Of a stretch of 64,000 bases of DNA, positions 1-8,575 are shown piece by piece; within the stretch, counting starts at the first letter, position 1, and each line of letters opens with the position of its first letter. A program made the position numbers and the translations under genes. Where the stretch lies: assembly GCF_014773485.1 (NCBI RefSeq), contig NZ_JACXBP010000001.1, positions 744,001 to 808,000 on the forward strand. The letters run 5' to 3'. Source of the stretch: Erwinia aphidicola (lineage in GTDB: Bacteria; Pseudomonadota; Gammaproteobacteria; Enterobacterales; Enterobacteriaceae). Under the pieces are notes generated by a model that was given only the letters and a program-made list of their open reading frames with translations, did not search any database and was not told the DNA's origin.

Positions 1-1268
1 CCATGCAGGCGCTGGGCTTCAGCACGCAGCAGCTGGCGAACCCGCAGGCGCCGCAGCGCCCCTTCCTGCTGGCAACCCGCATTGAAGACCCGCAGCTCCC
101 CACGCTGCTGTGCTACGGCCACGGCGATGTGGTGTTTGGTGACGATGAAAACTGGCGCAGTGGGCTGAATCCGTGGCAGCTGCTGGAAGAGGGCGACCGC
201 TGGTACGGGCGCGGCAGCGCCGACAACAAAGGGCAACACTCGGTGAACATTGCCGCGCTGGAGCAGGTAGTAGCCGCGCGCGGCGGTCGTCTTGGCTTTA
301 ACTGCAAGTTTCTGTTTGAGATGGGGGAAGAGATCAGCTCCCCGGGCCTGAAGGAAGTGTGTCAGCGCCATGCCGACCTGATGAAAGCCGATATCTTTAT
401 CGCCTCCGATGGCCCGCGCCTCAGCGCGGAGCGGCCAACGCTATTCCTCGGTTCGCGCGGTGCGGTGAACTTCCGCCTCAGCATCCACGCGCGCGATCGT
501 GATTATCACTCCGGCAACTGGGGCGGTCTGTTGAGCAACCCGGGTACCCAACTGGCCAACGCGCTGGCCTGCCTGGTTAATCAGCAGGGCCAGCTGCAGG
601 TTGCCGCCCTGAAGCCGCCAGCGATTAGCGCCGCAGTAAAAGCGATCCTCAGCGATATTGATGTCGGCGAAGGCGACGGACCGGCCATCGATCCCAGCTG
701 GGGAGAATCCGGCCTGACGCCAACCGAGCGCCTGTACGGCTGGAACACGCTTGAAGTGCTCTCTTTCCTCACCGGCAATCCGGCGCGGCCGATGAACGCC
801 ATTCCCGGCAGCGCGACGGCGGTCTGCCAGCTGCGTTTTGTCGTCGATACCGACTGGGAAAATATCGCCAGCCACCTGCGCACACATCTGGATGCGCACG
901 GCTTCCAGCAGGTTGAGGTCGAGGTGCTGCGCGGCTCTCCGGCCACGCGCCTTGACCCGACCGATCCGCTGGTGGGCTGGGCGCTCGGAGTGATGGCGCA
1001 GACCAGCGGTAAAAAACCGGCGCTGCTGCCCAACCTTGGTGGTTCACTGCCGAATGATGTCTTTGCGCAGACGCTCGGCCTGCCGACGCTGTGGGTGCCG
1101 CACTCTTATCCCGCCTGCGGTCAGCACGCGGTGGATGAACATATGCTGAAATCGATCGCCCGCGAGGGGTTACAGATGATGACGCGCTTATTCTGGGATT
1201 TAGGCGAGCAGGGCAGCGATCTGCTGGCGCGCCATCGTGCGCACCGTGCACAGGGGGCAGGCCAGTGA
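1..1268 (+). CDS. M20-family metallopeptidase (5' end outside window)
   Basis: This is a zinc-dependent M20 amidohydrolase/peptidase, which cleaves a peptide or N-acyl bond in the cytosol. The five metal and catalytic positions of the family are visible, numbered from the ATG at base 3: His40 and Asp42 in GHGD, Asp74 in GRGSADNKG, Glu109-Glu110 in MGEEISSPG, Asp135 in ASDGPR, and a C-terminal His in PHSYPACGQHAVDEH. The insertion between Asp135 and the C-terminal half is the usual dimerisation domain. The ATG at base 3 is probably internal, because family members are normally about 40-60 residues longer at the N-terminus, so I treat the gene as truncated by the window edge. Its stop overlaps the start of the next gene (GTGA), so peptidase and transporter are translationally coupled. 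This suggests the transporter brings in the substrate or exports the product. The substrate cannot be read from the sequence. Confidence 0.85.
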   Translation, partial: MQALGFSTQQLANPQAPQRPFLLATRIEDPQLPTLLCYGHGDVVFGDDENWRSGLNPWQLLEEGDRWYGRGSADNKGQHSVNIAALEQVVAARGGRLGFNCKFLFEMGEEISSPGLKEVCQRHADLMKADIFIASDGPRLSAERPTLFLGSRGAVNFRLSIHARDRDYHSGNWGGLLSNPGTQLANALACLVNQQGQLQVAALKPPAISAAVKAILSDIDVGEGDGPAIDPSWGESGLTPTERLYGWNTLEVLSFLTGNPARPMNAIPGSATAVCQLRFVVDTDWENIASHLRTHLDAHGFQQVEVEVLRGSPATRLDPTDPLVGWALGVMAQTSGKKPALLPNLGGSLPNDVFAQTLGLPTLWVPHSYPACGQHAVDEHMLKSIAREGLQMMTRLFWDLGEQGSDLLARHRAHRAQGAGQ

Positions 1269-2536
1269 GCAGCTTAGTTCAGCCTCAGGCGGCGGCGCAG
1301 CCGAACCTGTATAAAACGCTGTTCGCGACCTGCGTCGGCAATGCGCTGGAGTGGTTTGATATTGCGGTGTACGGCTTTTTCGCCAGCTATATCGCCCACG
1401 CGTTTTTCCCTACTGAAGATCCGTCAGTCTCCATGCTGCTGACTTTCGGCAGCTTTGGCGTATCGTTTCTGATCCGTCCGCTGGGGGCAATTGTTCTCGG
1501 TGCCTATGCAGACCGCGTCGGGCGTAAAAAAGCGCTGCTGATGTCGATCATGTTGATGATGGTCGGTGGGTTAATCATCACTGTGATGCCGTCTTATCAG
1601 AGCATTGGCCTGCTGGCACCGCTGATGATTTTGCTGGCGCGCCTGATTCAGGGCTTCTCGGCGGGCGGCGAATTCGGCAGCTCTACCGCCTTTCTGGTGG
1701 AGCACTTTCCCGAGCGTCGTGCCTTTATCGCCAGCTGGCAGTTTGCTACCCAGGGGGCAAGTACGCTGATGGCCTCGGCGTTTGGCTTAGGGCTGACCTC
1801 GTGGCTGACTGAAACGCAGATTCAGGACTGGGGCTGGCGCATTCCGTTTGCTTTCGGCCTGATTATCGGCCCGGTTGGCCTGTATATTCGCCGCCACGTG
1901 CATGAGCCGGCCAGCTTTGTCGCCCAGGAAAAGTCCCACGCGCCGCTGAAAGACCTGATGAGCCGCCAGAAAACGCTGCTGCTGCTGGCAATGGGGCTGA
2001 TGGTGATCTCCACCGGGGTCAACTATATGCTTAACTATGTGCCGACGTATGCCACCAAAACGCTGCATCTGCCGGGTTCTGCGGCCTTTACCGCAACGCT
2101 GGTTGCCGGAATTATTCTGACGGTGGTGACCCCGCTGATGGGGCTGTGGGCGGAGAAAGTCGGGCGCGTGCCGCTGATGTGGGGGTCATTAATCCTGCTG
2201 GCGCTGACCATCTATCCGGCTTTCCGCATGGTGGTGAATAACACCACGCCGACCACCTTGATTCTGCTGGTTGGCTGGATGGCGCTGCTGAAATCGGTCT
2301 ACTTCTCTACCGTGCCGTCGATGATGGCCGATCTGTTCCCGATTACCACCCGCGCCAGCGGCATGGCAATCAGCTATAACGTGGCGGTCACGGTGTTCGG
2401 AGGTTTTGCGCCGCTGATCTGTACGCTGTTGATCAGCGCAACCGGCAGCAGCCTGGCGCCGAGCTACTATCTGATCCTGCTGGCGTTATTCAGCGCGGTG
2501 GCGTTGATAAACAGCCAGCGCCGGGTAGGGCGCTAA
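1265..2536 (+). CDS. MFS transporter, metabolite:H+ symporter (MHS) family
   Basis: This 423-residue inner-membrane symporter has about 12 hydrophobic segments. Family signatures seen are GNALEWFDIAVYG in the first membrane segment, FLIRPLGAIVLG and YADRVGRKKAL in the loop 2-3 region, and the RLIQGFSAGGEFG motif typical of the ProP/ShiA/CitA-type MHS group, whose members carry organic acids, osmolytes or shikimate. It starts at GTG 1265 inside the stop of the M20 peptidase gene, a four-base overlap that implies co-translation. The gene ends against a hairpin and a REP-like palindrome that separate it from the convergent acyltransferase gene. Which metabolite it carries is unknown; coupling to a peptidase suggests an N-acyl or peptide-like compound, which is inference. 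Confidence 0.85.
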   Translation: MSSLVQPQAAAQPNLYKTLFATCVGNALEWFDIAVYGFFASYIAHAFFPTEDPSVSMLLTFGSFGVSFLIRPLGAIVLGAYADRVGRKKALLMSIMLMMVGGLIITVMPSYQSIGLLAPLMILLARLIQGFSAGGEFGSSTAFLVEHFPERRAFIASWQFATQGASTLMASAFGLGLTSWLTETQIQDWGWRIPFAFGLIIGPVGLYIRRHVHEPASFVAQEKSHAPLKDLMSRQKTLLLLAMGLMVISTGVNYMLNYVPTYATKTLHLPGSAAFTATLVAGIILTVVTPLMGLWAEKVGRVPLMWGSLILLALTIYPAFRMVVNNTTPTTLILLVGWMALLKSVYFSTVPSMMADLFPITTRASGMAISYNVAVTVFGGFAPLICTLLISATGSSLAPSYYLILLALFSAVALINSQRRVGR

Positions 2537-2541
2537 AACAG

Positions 2542-2568
2542 CAGGGGCGACTGAAATGCTCGCCCCTG
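2542..2568. repeat. Inverted repeat after the MHS transporter
   Basis: CAGGGGCGA and TCGCCCCTG are perfect 9-base arms around a 9-base spacer, just after the stop at 2536. No T-run follows, so it is not a classical intrinsic terminator. Its size and geometry match the REP-like palindromes elsewhere in the window, so it may be a degenerate copy. Confidence 0.6.
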
Positions 2569-2585
2569 TCACAAACCCTAAACCT

Positions 2586-2616
2586 GTAGGGGTTGACCCT
2601 TTTTTTCGGTCAACCC
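2586..2616 (+). repeat. REP-like palindrome, copy A (GTAG head)
   Basis: A GTAG tetranucleotide leads into GGGTTGACC and, after a CTTTTTTTC spacer, GGTCAACCC. It sits in the gap between two convergent genes, like most other copies (16883, 26831, 26907, 29772, 39428, 52226, 54460, 54536, 54619). The T-run lies in the loop rather than after the stem, so it is not a standard terminator. Confidence 0.8.
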
Positions 2617-2629
2617 ACATTGCAGATAC

Positions 2630-3676
2630 CTAGGAGGTTTTCACTCTGAACACCATGGTGGCGCGCTTCTCAATCAGCCAGTAGATCATATAACCGACCA
2701 CCGCTGAGGCCACGCTGAGGATCACCATCGCCAGATACATCGTGGCGGTACTGGCCGCGGGCATAAACACATGCAGTACCTTCTCCAGCGCCCCCATAAA
2801 CAGACGGTGGCACAGATAGATAGAGTACGAAGCCAGACCCACGGCACTCACCACTTTGGTCATGGTGGTTTGGCGAACCGCATTAAACTCCAGTCCGGTC
2901 AGCAGGAAGAAGCTCAGCGTCAGCACCAGCAGCTGAAGCACGCCCTGCAGCCACAACGTAGAGAAAGTCAGCAGGGCGACAATCAGCACCAGCGACAGCG
3001 CGCTATGGGCATAACGCTCCGGCATGCGCTTTTGCAGCATAAAGCACATAATCCCGCTCAGGAAATAGAGCATGATATCGTTAGTATAAAACAGGAAGTA
3101 GCTCTGTTGAGAACTGCCCAAATATCCCATCAGCATCAATACAGCAATGGAGACAAAAATAAAGATCAGGCCGGTACTGCGGCGGAATAATAGCCCGATG
3201 GCAAACACCAGATAAAACAGCATTTCGTAGCACAGCGTCCAGCCAACGGATAATACCGGCGTGAGCGTATCGAGTTCTTTAATGTAAACCGAAGGAATAA
3301 ATAACAGAGAAAGAATATCATCCAGCGGCGTTAACACAGTTGATGGGAACCAGCCGGGATTAATTACCCATGCGATAATCGTCAGCAGAGTAAACAGATA
3401 ATACATCGGCAGAATACGCACCAGCCTTTTCTTGACAAACATCGCCATCTTACCGCGGCCAAAGTCCTCCCAGTGCACGCACGCCATCAGGTAGCCGCTG
3501 ATCATAAAGAACAGCAGTACGCCAAGCTTGCCTACCGCGCCGCCATAGCCGAACAGCCCGGAAAAATAGCCCGGACTTAATTTGGCCGCAAAGCTTTCTG
3601 CATGACAGACGACCACCAGCATACAGGCCACGGCCCGTAGATAAGTAATCGACAGGATATTAGTTTTCACAGCCAT
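2630..3676 (-). CDS. Acyltransferase 3 family membrane protein
   Basis: This 348-residue integral membrane O-acyltransferase (OafA/NodX/YrhL type) would transfer acetyl or a related group to a cell-surface sugar. It begins with the family hallmark ITYLRAVACMLVVVCHAESF, whose conserved Arg and His are both present. FFMISGYLMA follows, then about ten hydrophobic segments. It is a monocistronic gene facing the MHS transporter. The start ATG at 3676 has a strong ribosome-binding site (AAGGGGGA) that can also pair with its own leader, as described in the next entry. Its base composition and the 450 bases upstream are visibly more AT-rich than the neighbourhood, a hint of later acquisition. No polysaccharide genes lie nearby to reveal the acceptor. 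Confidence 0.85.
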   Translation of the reverse strand: MAVKTNILSITYLRAVACMLVVVCHAESFAAKLSPGYFSGLFGYGGAVGKLGVLLFFMISGYLMACVHWEDFGRGKMAMFVKKRLVRILPMYYLFTLLTIIAWVINPGWFPSTVLTPLDDILSLLFIPSVYIKELDTLTPVLSVGWTLCYEMLFYLVFAIGLLFRRSTGLIFIFVSIAVLMLMGYLGSSQQSYFLFYTNDIMLYFLSGIMCFMLQKRMPERYAHSALSLVLIVALLTFSTLWLQGVLQLLVLTLSFFLLTGLEFNAVRQTTMTKVVSAVGLASYSIYLCHRLFMGALEKVLHVFMPAASTATMYLAMVILSVASAVVGYMIYWLIEKRATMVFRVKTS

Positions 3677-3727
3677 TCCCCCTTGGGATTTAATCCCCCC
3701 TGCATAAATGATGCAAGGGGGATTAAA
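3677..3727 (-). promoter_or_regulatory. Leader hairpin that can pair with the ribosome-binding site
   Basis: On the minus strand the acyltransferase leader contains two 17-base arms (3727-3711 and 3705-3689) with one mismatch and a 5-base loop. The first arm carries TCCCCCTT, which is also fully complementary to the ribosome-binding site AAGGGGGA just before the ATG at 3676. The leader can therefore fold either on itself, freeing the site, or onto the site, hiding it. A role in translational control is inference. Confidence 0.45.
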
Positions 3728-4125
3728 GTAACGATAGAAAAAATAAAGAAGAAAAACGAAAGGGTATTAATATTTTCAGGTCTTATAAGGAAATAATTTC
3801 CCTGGTGTTGTAATCGCTCGTACGACAGTTAACGTGCTGTTGTGTAGTGTCTTGCGACGATGAAACATTACCCAATATTGAGGTAAACACCTAACATAAA
3901 TTAATCAATTCCTCATCTTTAGGAATTTCCTTTTTTTGTAAAAATAATAACATTAGCGTAGCTGACGCGATGTTCAGTTAAACTTAATAAACGATAAAGC
4001 GCTAACCGGCGTTTACGCCAGGTAATCTGTGGTCTCTTCATTTAGCGGCATGAAAATTTGATTAGCGCGGCAGGAGTGGCAGTTCCAGAAATGTCAGCAA
4101 TGCGTCAGCAAACGTAAAGGTTACA
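3728..4125. other. AT-rich intergenic region
   Basis: There are about 400 bases between the acyltransferase leader and the 3' end of the sigma-54 activator gene. The stretch is AT-rich with several short A and T runs. I see no open reading frame with a ribosome-binding site, no tRNA and no clear terminator. It should contain the acyltransferase promoter. Confidence 0.6.
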
Positions 4126-6018
4126 TTAATCCTGCCACACGGCATCACGCACATTGATAGCACGCGGCAGTAATCCCAGCGCATAGAAGCGGTCGGCAAT
4201 GGTTTGCTGCGCACGGATCACGCTCAGGTCCATGCGCTGCGTCTGGTGGCTGCGGCGCAGCAGAGCGTGCGACAGCGCCTCAGGTCCCAGTCCCAGTTCG
4301 GCGGCCAGCAGGGCGGTGGCCTCTGCGTGGTTAGCATCAATGAAGCGCCCGGTCTGCTCCAGCGCCCGTATCACGCTGTGCAGCAGGTCCGCCGAGTGTG
4401 CGGCAAAGTCACGATGCGCGAGGTAAAACTGATGATTGCTCACCCGGCCGCACCCGTCAGCAATCACTCTTAAGCAACCGTTCTGCTCGGCGTCGCTCAG
4501 CAGCGGGTCCCACATCATCCAGGCATCGACCGCGTGATAATCGCTGGGCGTCAGCGGGTATTTTGGCGGTGCATAGAGCACGCGCACGTCGTTCAGCGTC
4601 ATTCCGGCTTCATCCAGCATCTGCACCAGCAGATAGTGCACGTTAGATCCCTTATTCACTGCGATACGTTTGCCGCGCAGGTCGGCAAGCGTTTGAATCG
4701 GGCTGTCCTGCGCCACCAGCAGCGCCACGCTCTGAGGCGCGGCGGGTTCCCAGGCAACGTACAGCAGGGGATTGTTCTCGGCCTGGGCAAAGACCGGCGG
4801 CACTTCCCCGGTGGTGCCGAAATCAATCTCACGGCTGCTGAGTGCGTGCAGCAGCTGTGGTCCGGCGGGGAACTCGCTCCACAGCACGCTGATGCCCGTT
4901 CCGGCAAAGCTTGCCTCCAGGCTCTGCCGCGCTTTAAGAATGCCGAGGTTGCCAAATTTCTGGTAGCCGATGCGCAGTTCGCGATCGCCCCCAGGGCGCT
5001 GGGCACTCTGGCGCGCATCGCCGCTCGCCAGCTTGCGGCGCGCCTTGATCAGCCCAAGATGGCCGAGATGAGTGCGCAGCGTATTGCGGCTGACGCCCAG
5101 CAGCGTGGCGGCCTGGAGCTGATTCTCACCGCTCAGCTCAAAAGCATTGCGCACTAAGGCGTCGATCACCCGCTGGTAGATTGGCCCGCTCTCCTGCTGC
5201 AGCTGCTGGCGCAGAAACTGGTCCAGCGCCTGCTCACCCGCCGCGAAAGCTGGCCCTGGCGCGACCGGGTTGAGGCGTAGCTGCTGCGGAGCGATCAGCG
5301 GCTCGCGGCTCAGCAGCACCGCATTGTGCAGGGTATTTTCCAGCTCACGCACGTTGCCCGGCCACGCATACTCCATCAGCGCCGCAAGGCTGTCATCGGT
5401 TAAACGCAGCTGCGGGCGCCCCAGGCGGCGGGCGTACAGCGTGAGAAAATGCTCGGCCAGCAGCGGGATATCTTCGCGGCGCTGGCGCAGCGGCGGCAGG
5501 GTGACCGCCGCCACATTGAGGCGATAAAACAGATCTTCGCGAAAGCGGCGTTCACGGATCGCCACCGCAAGATCCACGTGGGTGGCAGCGATCACTCGTA
5601 CGTTGACCTTTACCGGGCGGCGCGACCCGACTCGCGTCACTTCGCGCTCCTGCAGCACGCGCAGCAGCTTAACCTGCAGCGGCAGGCTCAGCTCGCCGAT
5701 CTCATCCAGCAGCAGCGTGCCGCCCTCCGCCGCTTCAAACCAGCCCTGATGGCGTTCACCCGCGCCGGTAAACGCGCCTTTCTCATGGCCGAACAGCTCG
5801 GATTCCGCCAGGCTTTCGGTCAGCGCACCGCAGTTCACCGCAACAAAGGGCTGCGTCCGGCGCGGGCTGTGATGATGCAGATAGCGCGCCACCACCTCTT
5901 TGCCGGTGCCGGTCTCACCGACAATCAGCACGGTAGCATCGGTTGGCGCAAGGCGGTCCAGCACGCTCTGAAAAGCGAGGGAGGCAGGGTCAATCAGTAA
6001 CGGGCCGGAATGCTGCAT
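4126..6018 (-). CDS. Sigma-54 activator fused to a C-terminal SsuA-like sensor domain
   Basis: This 630-residue bacterial enhancer-binding protein drives sigma-54 RNA polymerase by ATP hydrolysis. The AAA+ domain begins almost at residue 1: Walker A GETGTGKE (34-41), the sigma-54 contact loop GAFTGA (81-86), Walker B TLLLDE (101-106), [12 protein letters not shown] (158-169) and [10 protein letters not shown] (219-228). A Fis-type helix-turn-helix follows at about 300-323 ([15 protein letters not shown]). Residues 346-630 are a complete sulfonate-binding-protein fold without a signal peptide. That part resembles the SsuA encoded at 16938-17885 throughout, including [23 protein letters not shown] and [10 protein letters not shown]. 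There is no N-terminal receiver or GAF domain, so the C-terminal domain is presumably the sensor and works in the cytoplasm. The gene diverges from ssuD-sfnG, whose leader holds a sigma-54 promoter. The closest functional relative I know is SfnR of Pseudomonas, which lacks this sensor. Confidence 0.9.
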   Translation of the reverse strand: MQHSGPLLIDPASLAFQSVLDRLAPTDATVLIVGETGTGKEVVARYLHHHSPRRTQPFVAVNCGALTESLAESELFGHEKGAFTGAGERHQGWFEAAEGGTLLLDEIGELSLPLQVKLLRVLQEREVTRVGSRRPVKVNVRVIAATHVDLAVAIRERRFREDLFYRLNVAAVTLPPLRQRREDIPLLAEHFLTLYARRLGRPQLRLTDDSLAALMEYAWPGNVRELENTLHNAVLLSREPLIAPQQLRLNPVAPGPAFAAGEQALDQFLRQQLQQESGPIYQRVIDALVRNAFELSGENQLQAATLLGVSRNTLRTHLGHLGLIKARRKLASGDARQSAQRPGGDRELRIGYQKFGNLGILKARQSLEASFAGTGISVLWSEFPAGPQLLHALSSREIDFGTTGEVPPVFAQAENNPLLYVAWEPAAPQSVALLVAQDSPIQTLADLRGKRIAVNKGSNVHYLLVQMLDEAGMTLNDVRVLYAPPKYPLTPSDYHAVDAWMMWDPLLSDAEQNGCLRVIADGCGRVSNHQFYLAHRDFAAHSADLLHSVIRALEQTGRFIDANHAEATALLAAELGLGPEALSHALLRRSHQTQRMDLSVIRAQQTIADRFYALGLLPRAINVRDAVWQD

Positions 6019-6053
6019 AGTGTGCTCCTTATACTCAGAGCAGGCAGATTACC

Positions 6054-6067
6054 CTGGCGTACGCCAG
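6054..6067. promoter_or_regulatory. 14-base perfect palindrome in the divergent control region
   Basis: CTGGCGTACGCCAG lies just upstream of the activator gene and about 25 bases from the first activator-type palindrome. It differs in sequence from the two TGCTGCA palindromes, so it may bind a different protein or be chance. Confidence 0.3.
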
Positions 6068-6091
6068 CTAACGACCCGCTGGCGAGCCGCC

Positions 6092-6141
6092 TTGCTGCAA
6101 ATGAAGCAGCCTGTGGTCAGTGACTGCTGCAAATGCAGCAG
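6092..6141. promoter_or_regulatory. Two candidate upstream activator sites for the sigma-54 activator
   Basis: The site at 6124-6141, CTGCTGCAAATGCAGCAG, is a perfect inverted repeat with 8-base arms and an AA centre. The site at 6092-6109 matches it at 16 of 18 positions. Their starts are 32 bases apart, about three helical turns, placing them on one face of the DNA. They lie about 100 and 130 bases upstream of the predicted start from the -24/-12 promoter at 6204-6220, the usual place for enhancer-binding-protein sites. Assignment to the adjacent activator is inference. Confidence 0.65.
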
Positions 6142-6203
6142 AAAGAGTGGCTGGCATTACTTTTCAACGTCATGAAAAATAAGGTTTTTAACAGAATCAG
6201 ACT

Positions 6204-6220
6204 CTGGCACGTTTCCTGCT
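6204..6220 (+). promoter_or_regulatory. Sigma-54 (-24/-12) promoter of the organosulfur operon
   Basis: CTGGCACGTTTCCTGCT matches the sigma-54 consensus TGGCACG-N4-TTGC closely. The invariant GG is at 6206-6207 and GC at 6218-6219, with exactly ten bases between. The expected transcript start is near 6231, giving a leader of about 60 bases before ssuD at 6290. The divergently encoded neighbour is a sigma-54 activator, which strongly supports the call. Confidence 0.8.
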
Positions 6221-6289
6221 AACTGGTTTATAACCAAAGCGTAACTTTCTATCGAATAAATTCAGATATAGTTATATAGGAAACGAATA

Positions 6290-7468
6290 ATGAGCGACTC
6301 AGCGCAGAAAAATATCAACGTATTCTGGTTTCTCCCGACCCACGGCGACGGGCGCTATCTTGGCACCACCGAGGGCGGGCGCGCCGTCGACCTGCCGTAT
6401 CTACAGCAGGTCGCGCTGGCCGCTGATAACCTCGGCTATTACGGGGTGCTGATCCCGACGGGTAAAAGCTGCGAGGACTCCTGGCTGGTGGCTGCGGCGC
6501 TGGCACCGATCACCAAACGCCTGCGCTACCTGGTGGCGGTGCGCCCCGGACTGCAGCCGCCAAGCCTTGCGGCGCGCATGGCCGCCACGCTTGACCGTTT
6601 GTCAGAAGGGCGACTGCTGATCAATGTGGTGACCGGTGGCGACCCGGTGGAGAACAAAGGCGACGGTATTTTCCTCAGCCACGCCGAGCGCTATCAGGTG
6701 ACCCGTGAGTTTCTCGAAGTCTATTCACGCCTGCTGGCGGGGGATAAGGTCGATTTTCACGGTGAACATATTCACGTTGAGGGTGCAGAAATTCTGTTCC
6801 CTCCGGTGCAGGAAAACGGCCCACCGCTCTATTTTGGCGGTTCATCCGATGAGGCGATAGACGTGGCCGCCAATCAGGTCGATACCTATCTCACCTGGGG
6901 TGAGCCGGTGGCTCAGGTCGCGGAAAAACTGGCGGTAGTGCGTGAACGCGCCGCGGCGCGCGGGCGCACGCTCGACTACGGTATTCGCCTGCATGTCATC
7001 GTGCGCGAAACCGAAGAGGAAGCCTGGGCCGCCGCCGACCGCCTGATCGCCCACGTTGACGATGACACTATCGCCGCCGCGCAGAAGATTTTTTCGCGCA
7101 TGGATTCCGCAGGCCAGGCGCGGATGAGCGCGCTGCACAGCGGTTCCCGCGACGGGCTGCGCATCGGGCCAAACCTGTGGGCCGGTGTCGGGCTGGTGCG
7201 CGGAGGCGCGGGCACCGCGCTGGTTGGCAGCCCGCAGCAGGTGGCGGACCGCATTCGCGAATATCAGGAGCTGGGCATCCAGAACTTTATCCTGTCCGGC
7301 TACCCGCATCTGGAAGAGGCGCACCGCTTTGCCGAGCTGGTGATGCCGCTGCTACCGCTGGCGAGCAATGGCGATAAAAAACAGCGCACGGTAAACACCG
7401 GGCCGTTTGGCGAAACCATCGGTGGCGATCTGCGCCCGAAAGCGCAAAAGCAGACCAGCGCAAGCTAA
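6290..7468 (+). CDS. ssuD: FMNH2-dependent alkanesulfonate monooxygenase
   Basis: This 392-residue enzyme of the bacterial luciferase-like TIM-barrel group cleaves the C-S bond of alkanesulfonates, giving an aldehyde and sulfite for cysteine synthesis. It is close to E. coli SsuD over its whole length. [15 protein letters not shown] N-terminus, the active-site Cys61 in GKSCEDSW (Cys54 in E. coli), [44 protein letters not shown] and [10 protein letters not shown] are all conserved. It is the first gene after the sigma-54 promoter and is followed 12 bases later by sfnG. The usual partner reductase gene ssuE and the transporter genes ssuBC are not in the window, so reduced FMN must come from elsewhere. 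Confidence 0.95.
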   Translation: MSDSAQKNINVFWFLPTHGDGRYLGTTEGGRAVDLPYLQQVALAADNLGYYGVLIPTGKSCEDSWLVAAALAPITKRLRYLVAVRPGLQPPSLAARMAATLDRLSEGRLLINVVTGGDPVENKGDGIFLSHAERYQVTREFLEVYSRLLAGDKVDFHGEHIHVEGAEILFPPVQENGPPLYFGGSSDEAIDVAANQVDTYLTWGEPVAQVAEKLAVVRERAAARGRTLDYGIRLHVIVRETEEEAWAAADRLIAHVDDDTIAAAQKIFSRMDSAGQARMSALHSGSRDGLRIGPNLWAGVGLVRGGAGTALVGSPQQVADRIREYQELGIQNFILSGYPHLEEAHRFAELVMPLLPLASNGDKKQRTVNTGPFGETIGGDLRPKAQKQTSAS

Positions 7469-7480
7469 AGGGGATTTTCC

Positions 7481-8575
7481 ATGAGTCAGTCAACGCCGAT
7501 TAAATTTGCCTACTGGGTACCGAATGTTTCAGGTGGCCTGGTCATCAGTAATATCGCACAGCGCACCAGCTGGGATTTTGACTATAACCGCAAGCTCGCG
7601 CAGATTGCCGAGCAGGCTGGTTTCGAGTATGCGCTGACGCAGATCCGCTTTACCGCCGGATACGGCGCTGATAATCAGCATGAGTCGGTTAGTTTTTCCC
7701 AGGGCCTGTTGGGGGCCACCGAGAAGCTGAAGGTGATCGCCGCGCTGCTGCCAGGCCCCTGGAATCCAACGCTGGCGGCGAAACAGATCGCCACCATCAG
7801 CCACCTGTCGAATGCGCGCATCGCGGTGAATATCGTCAGTGGATGGTTTCGCGGCGAGTTCAAAGCGATTGGCGAGCCGTGGCTCGATCATGAAGAGCGC
7901 TATCTGCGATCCGAAGAGTTTATTCGCTGCCTGAAGGGCATCTGGCGCGAACCGACCTTCAACTTTGCCGGCGATTTCTACCGCTACCGCGACTACTCGC
8001 TGAAGCCAAAGCCACTGGACCCGCAGCCGGAAATTTTCCAGGGCGGCAGCTCGCGTGCCGCGCGTGATATGGCCGCACGCGTCTCCGACTGGTACTTCAC
8101 CAATGGCAATACCGTGGAAGGTATTCGCCAGCAGGTTGAAGATATCCGTCACAAAGCAGCAGCCAATCAGCATCAGGTAAAAATTGGCGTTAACGGTTTT
8201 GTTATCGCCCGTGACAGCGAGCAGGAAGCGCAACAGGTGCTACAGCAGATCCTCGACCACGCCAACCCTGATGCGGTAAAAGGCTTCCAGCATGAGGTTA
8301 AAAATGCCGGCAGCGCCTCGCCGGAAGGGGAAGGTAACTGGGCAAAATCCACGCTCGAGGATCTGGTGCAGTACAATGATGGTTTTAAAACTAACCTGAT
8401 CGGCACTCCGCAGCAGATTGCCGAACGTATTATGGCGCTAAAACAGGCCGGAGTGAGCCTGATGCTGCTGGGCTTCCTGCATTTCCAGGAAGAGGTCGAA
8501 TTCTTTGGCCGTGAAGTGATCCCGCGGGTGCGTGAGCTGGAGCGGCAACAACAGCTGGAGTTGAGTCATGGCTGA
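7481..8575 (+). CDS. sfnG: Dimethylsulfone monooxygenase
   Basis: This 364-residue FMNH2-dependent monooxygenase converts dimethylsulfone to methanesulfinate, a step before sulfonate-sulfur release. It follows Pseudomonas SfnG along its length: KFAYWVPNVSGGLV at the N-terminus, YNRKLAQIAEQAGFEYALT, RFTAGYGADNQHES, IAVNIVSGWFRGEFKAIGE, EIFQGGSSRAARDMAA and SPEGEGNWAKSTLEDLVQY are present. It starts after AAGGGGATT and its last eight bases overlap the next gene. In Pseudomonas sfnG is also under a sigma-54 activator (SfnR), which fits the promoter and regulator seen here. Confidence 0.93.
   Translation: MSQSTPIKFAYWVPNVSGGLVISNIAQRTSWDFDYNRKLAQIAEQAGFEYALTQIRFTAGYGADNQHESVSFSQGLLGATEKLKVIAALLPGPWNPTLAAKQIATISHLSNARIAVNIVSGWFRGEFKAIGEPWLDHEERYLRSEEFIRCLKGIWREPTFNFAGDFYRYRDYSLKPKPLDPQPEIFQGGSSRAARDMAARVSDWYFTNGNTVEGIRQQVEDIRHKAAANQHQVKIGVNGFVIARDSEQEAQQVLQQILDHANPDAVKGFQHEVKNAGSASPEGEGNWAKSTLEDLVQYNDGFKTNLIGTPQQIAERIMALKQAGVSLMLLGFLHFQEEVEFFGREVIPRVRELERQQQLELSHG

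Noticed and set aside
2586..2616. REP-like palindromes as intrinsic terminators.
   Set aside because: In the main subtype the T-run lies in the loop, not after the stem. Only the copy at 26831 has a T-run after the stem on one strand.
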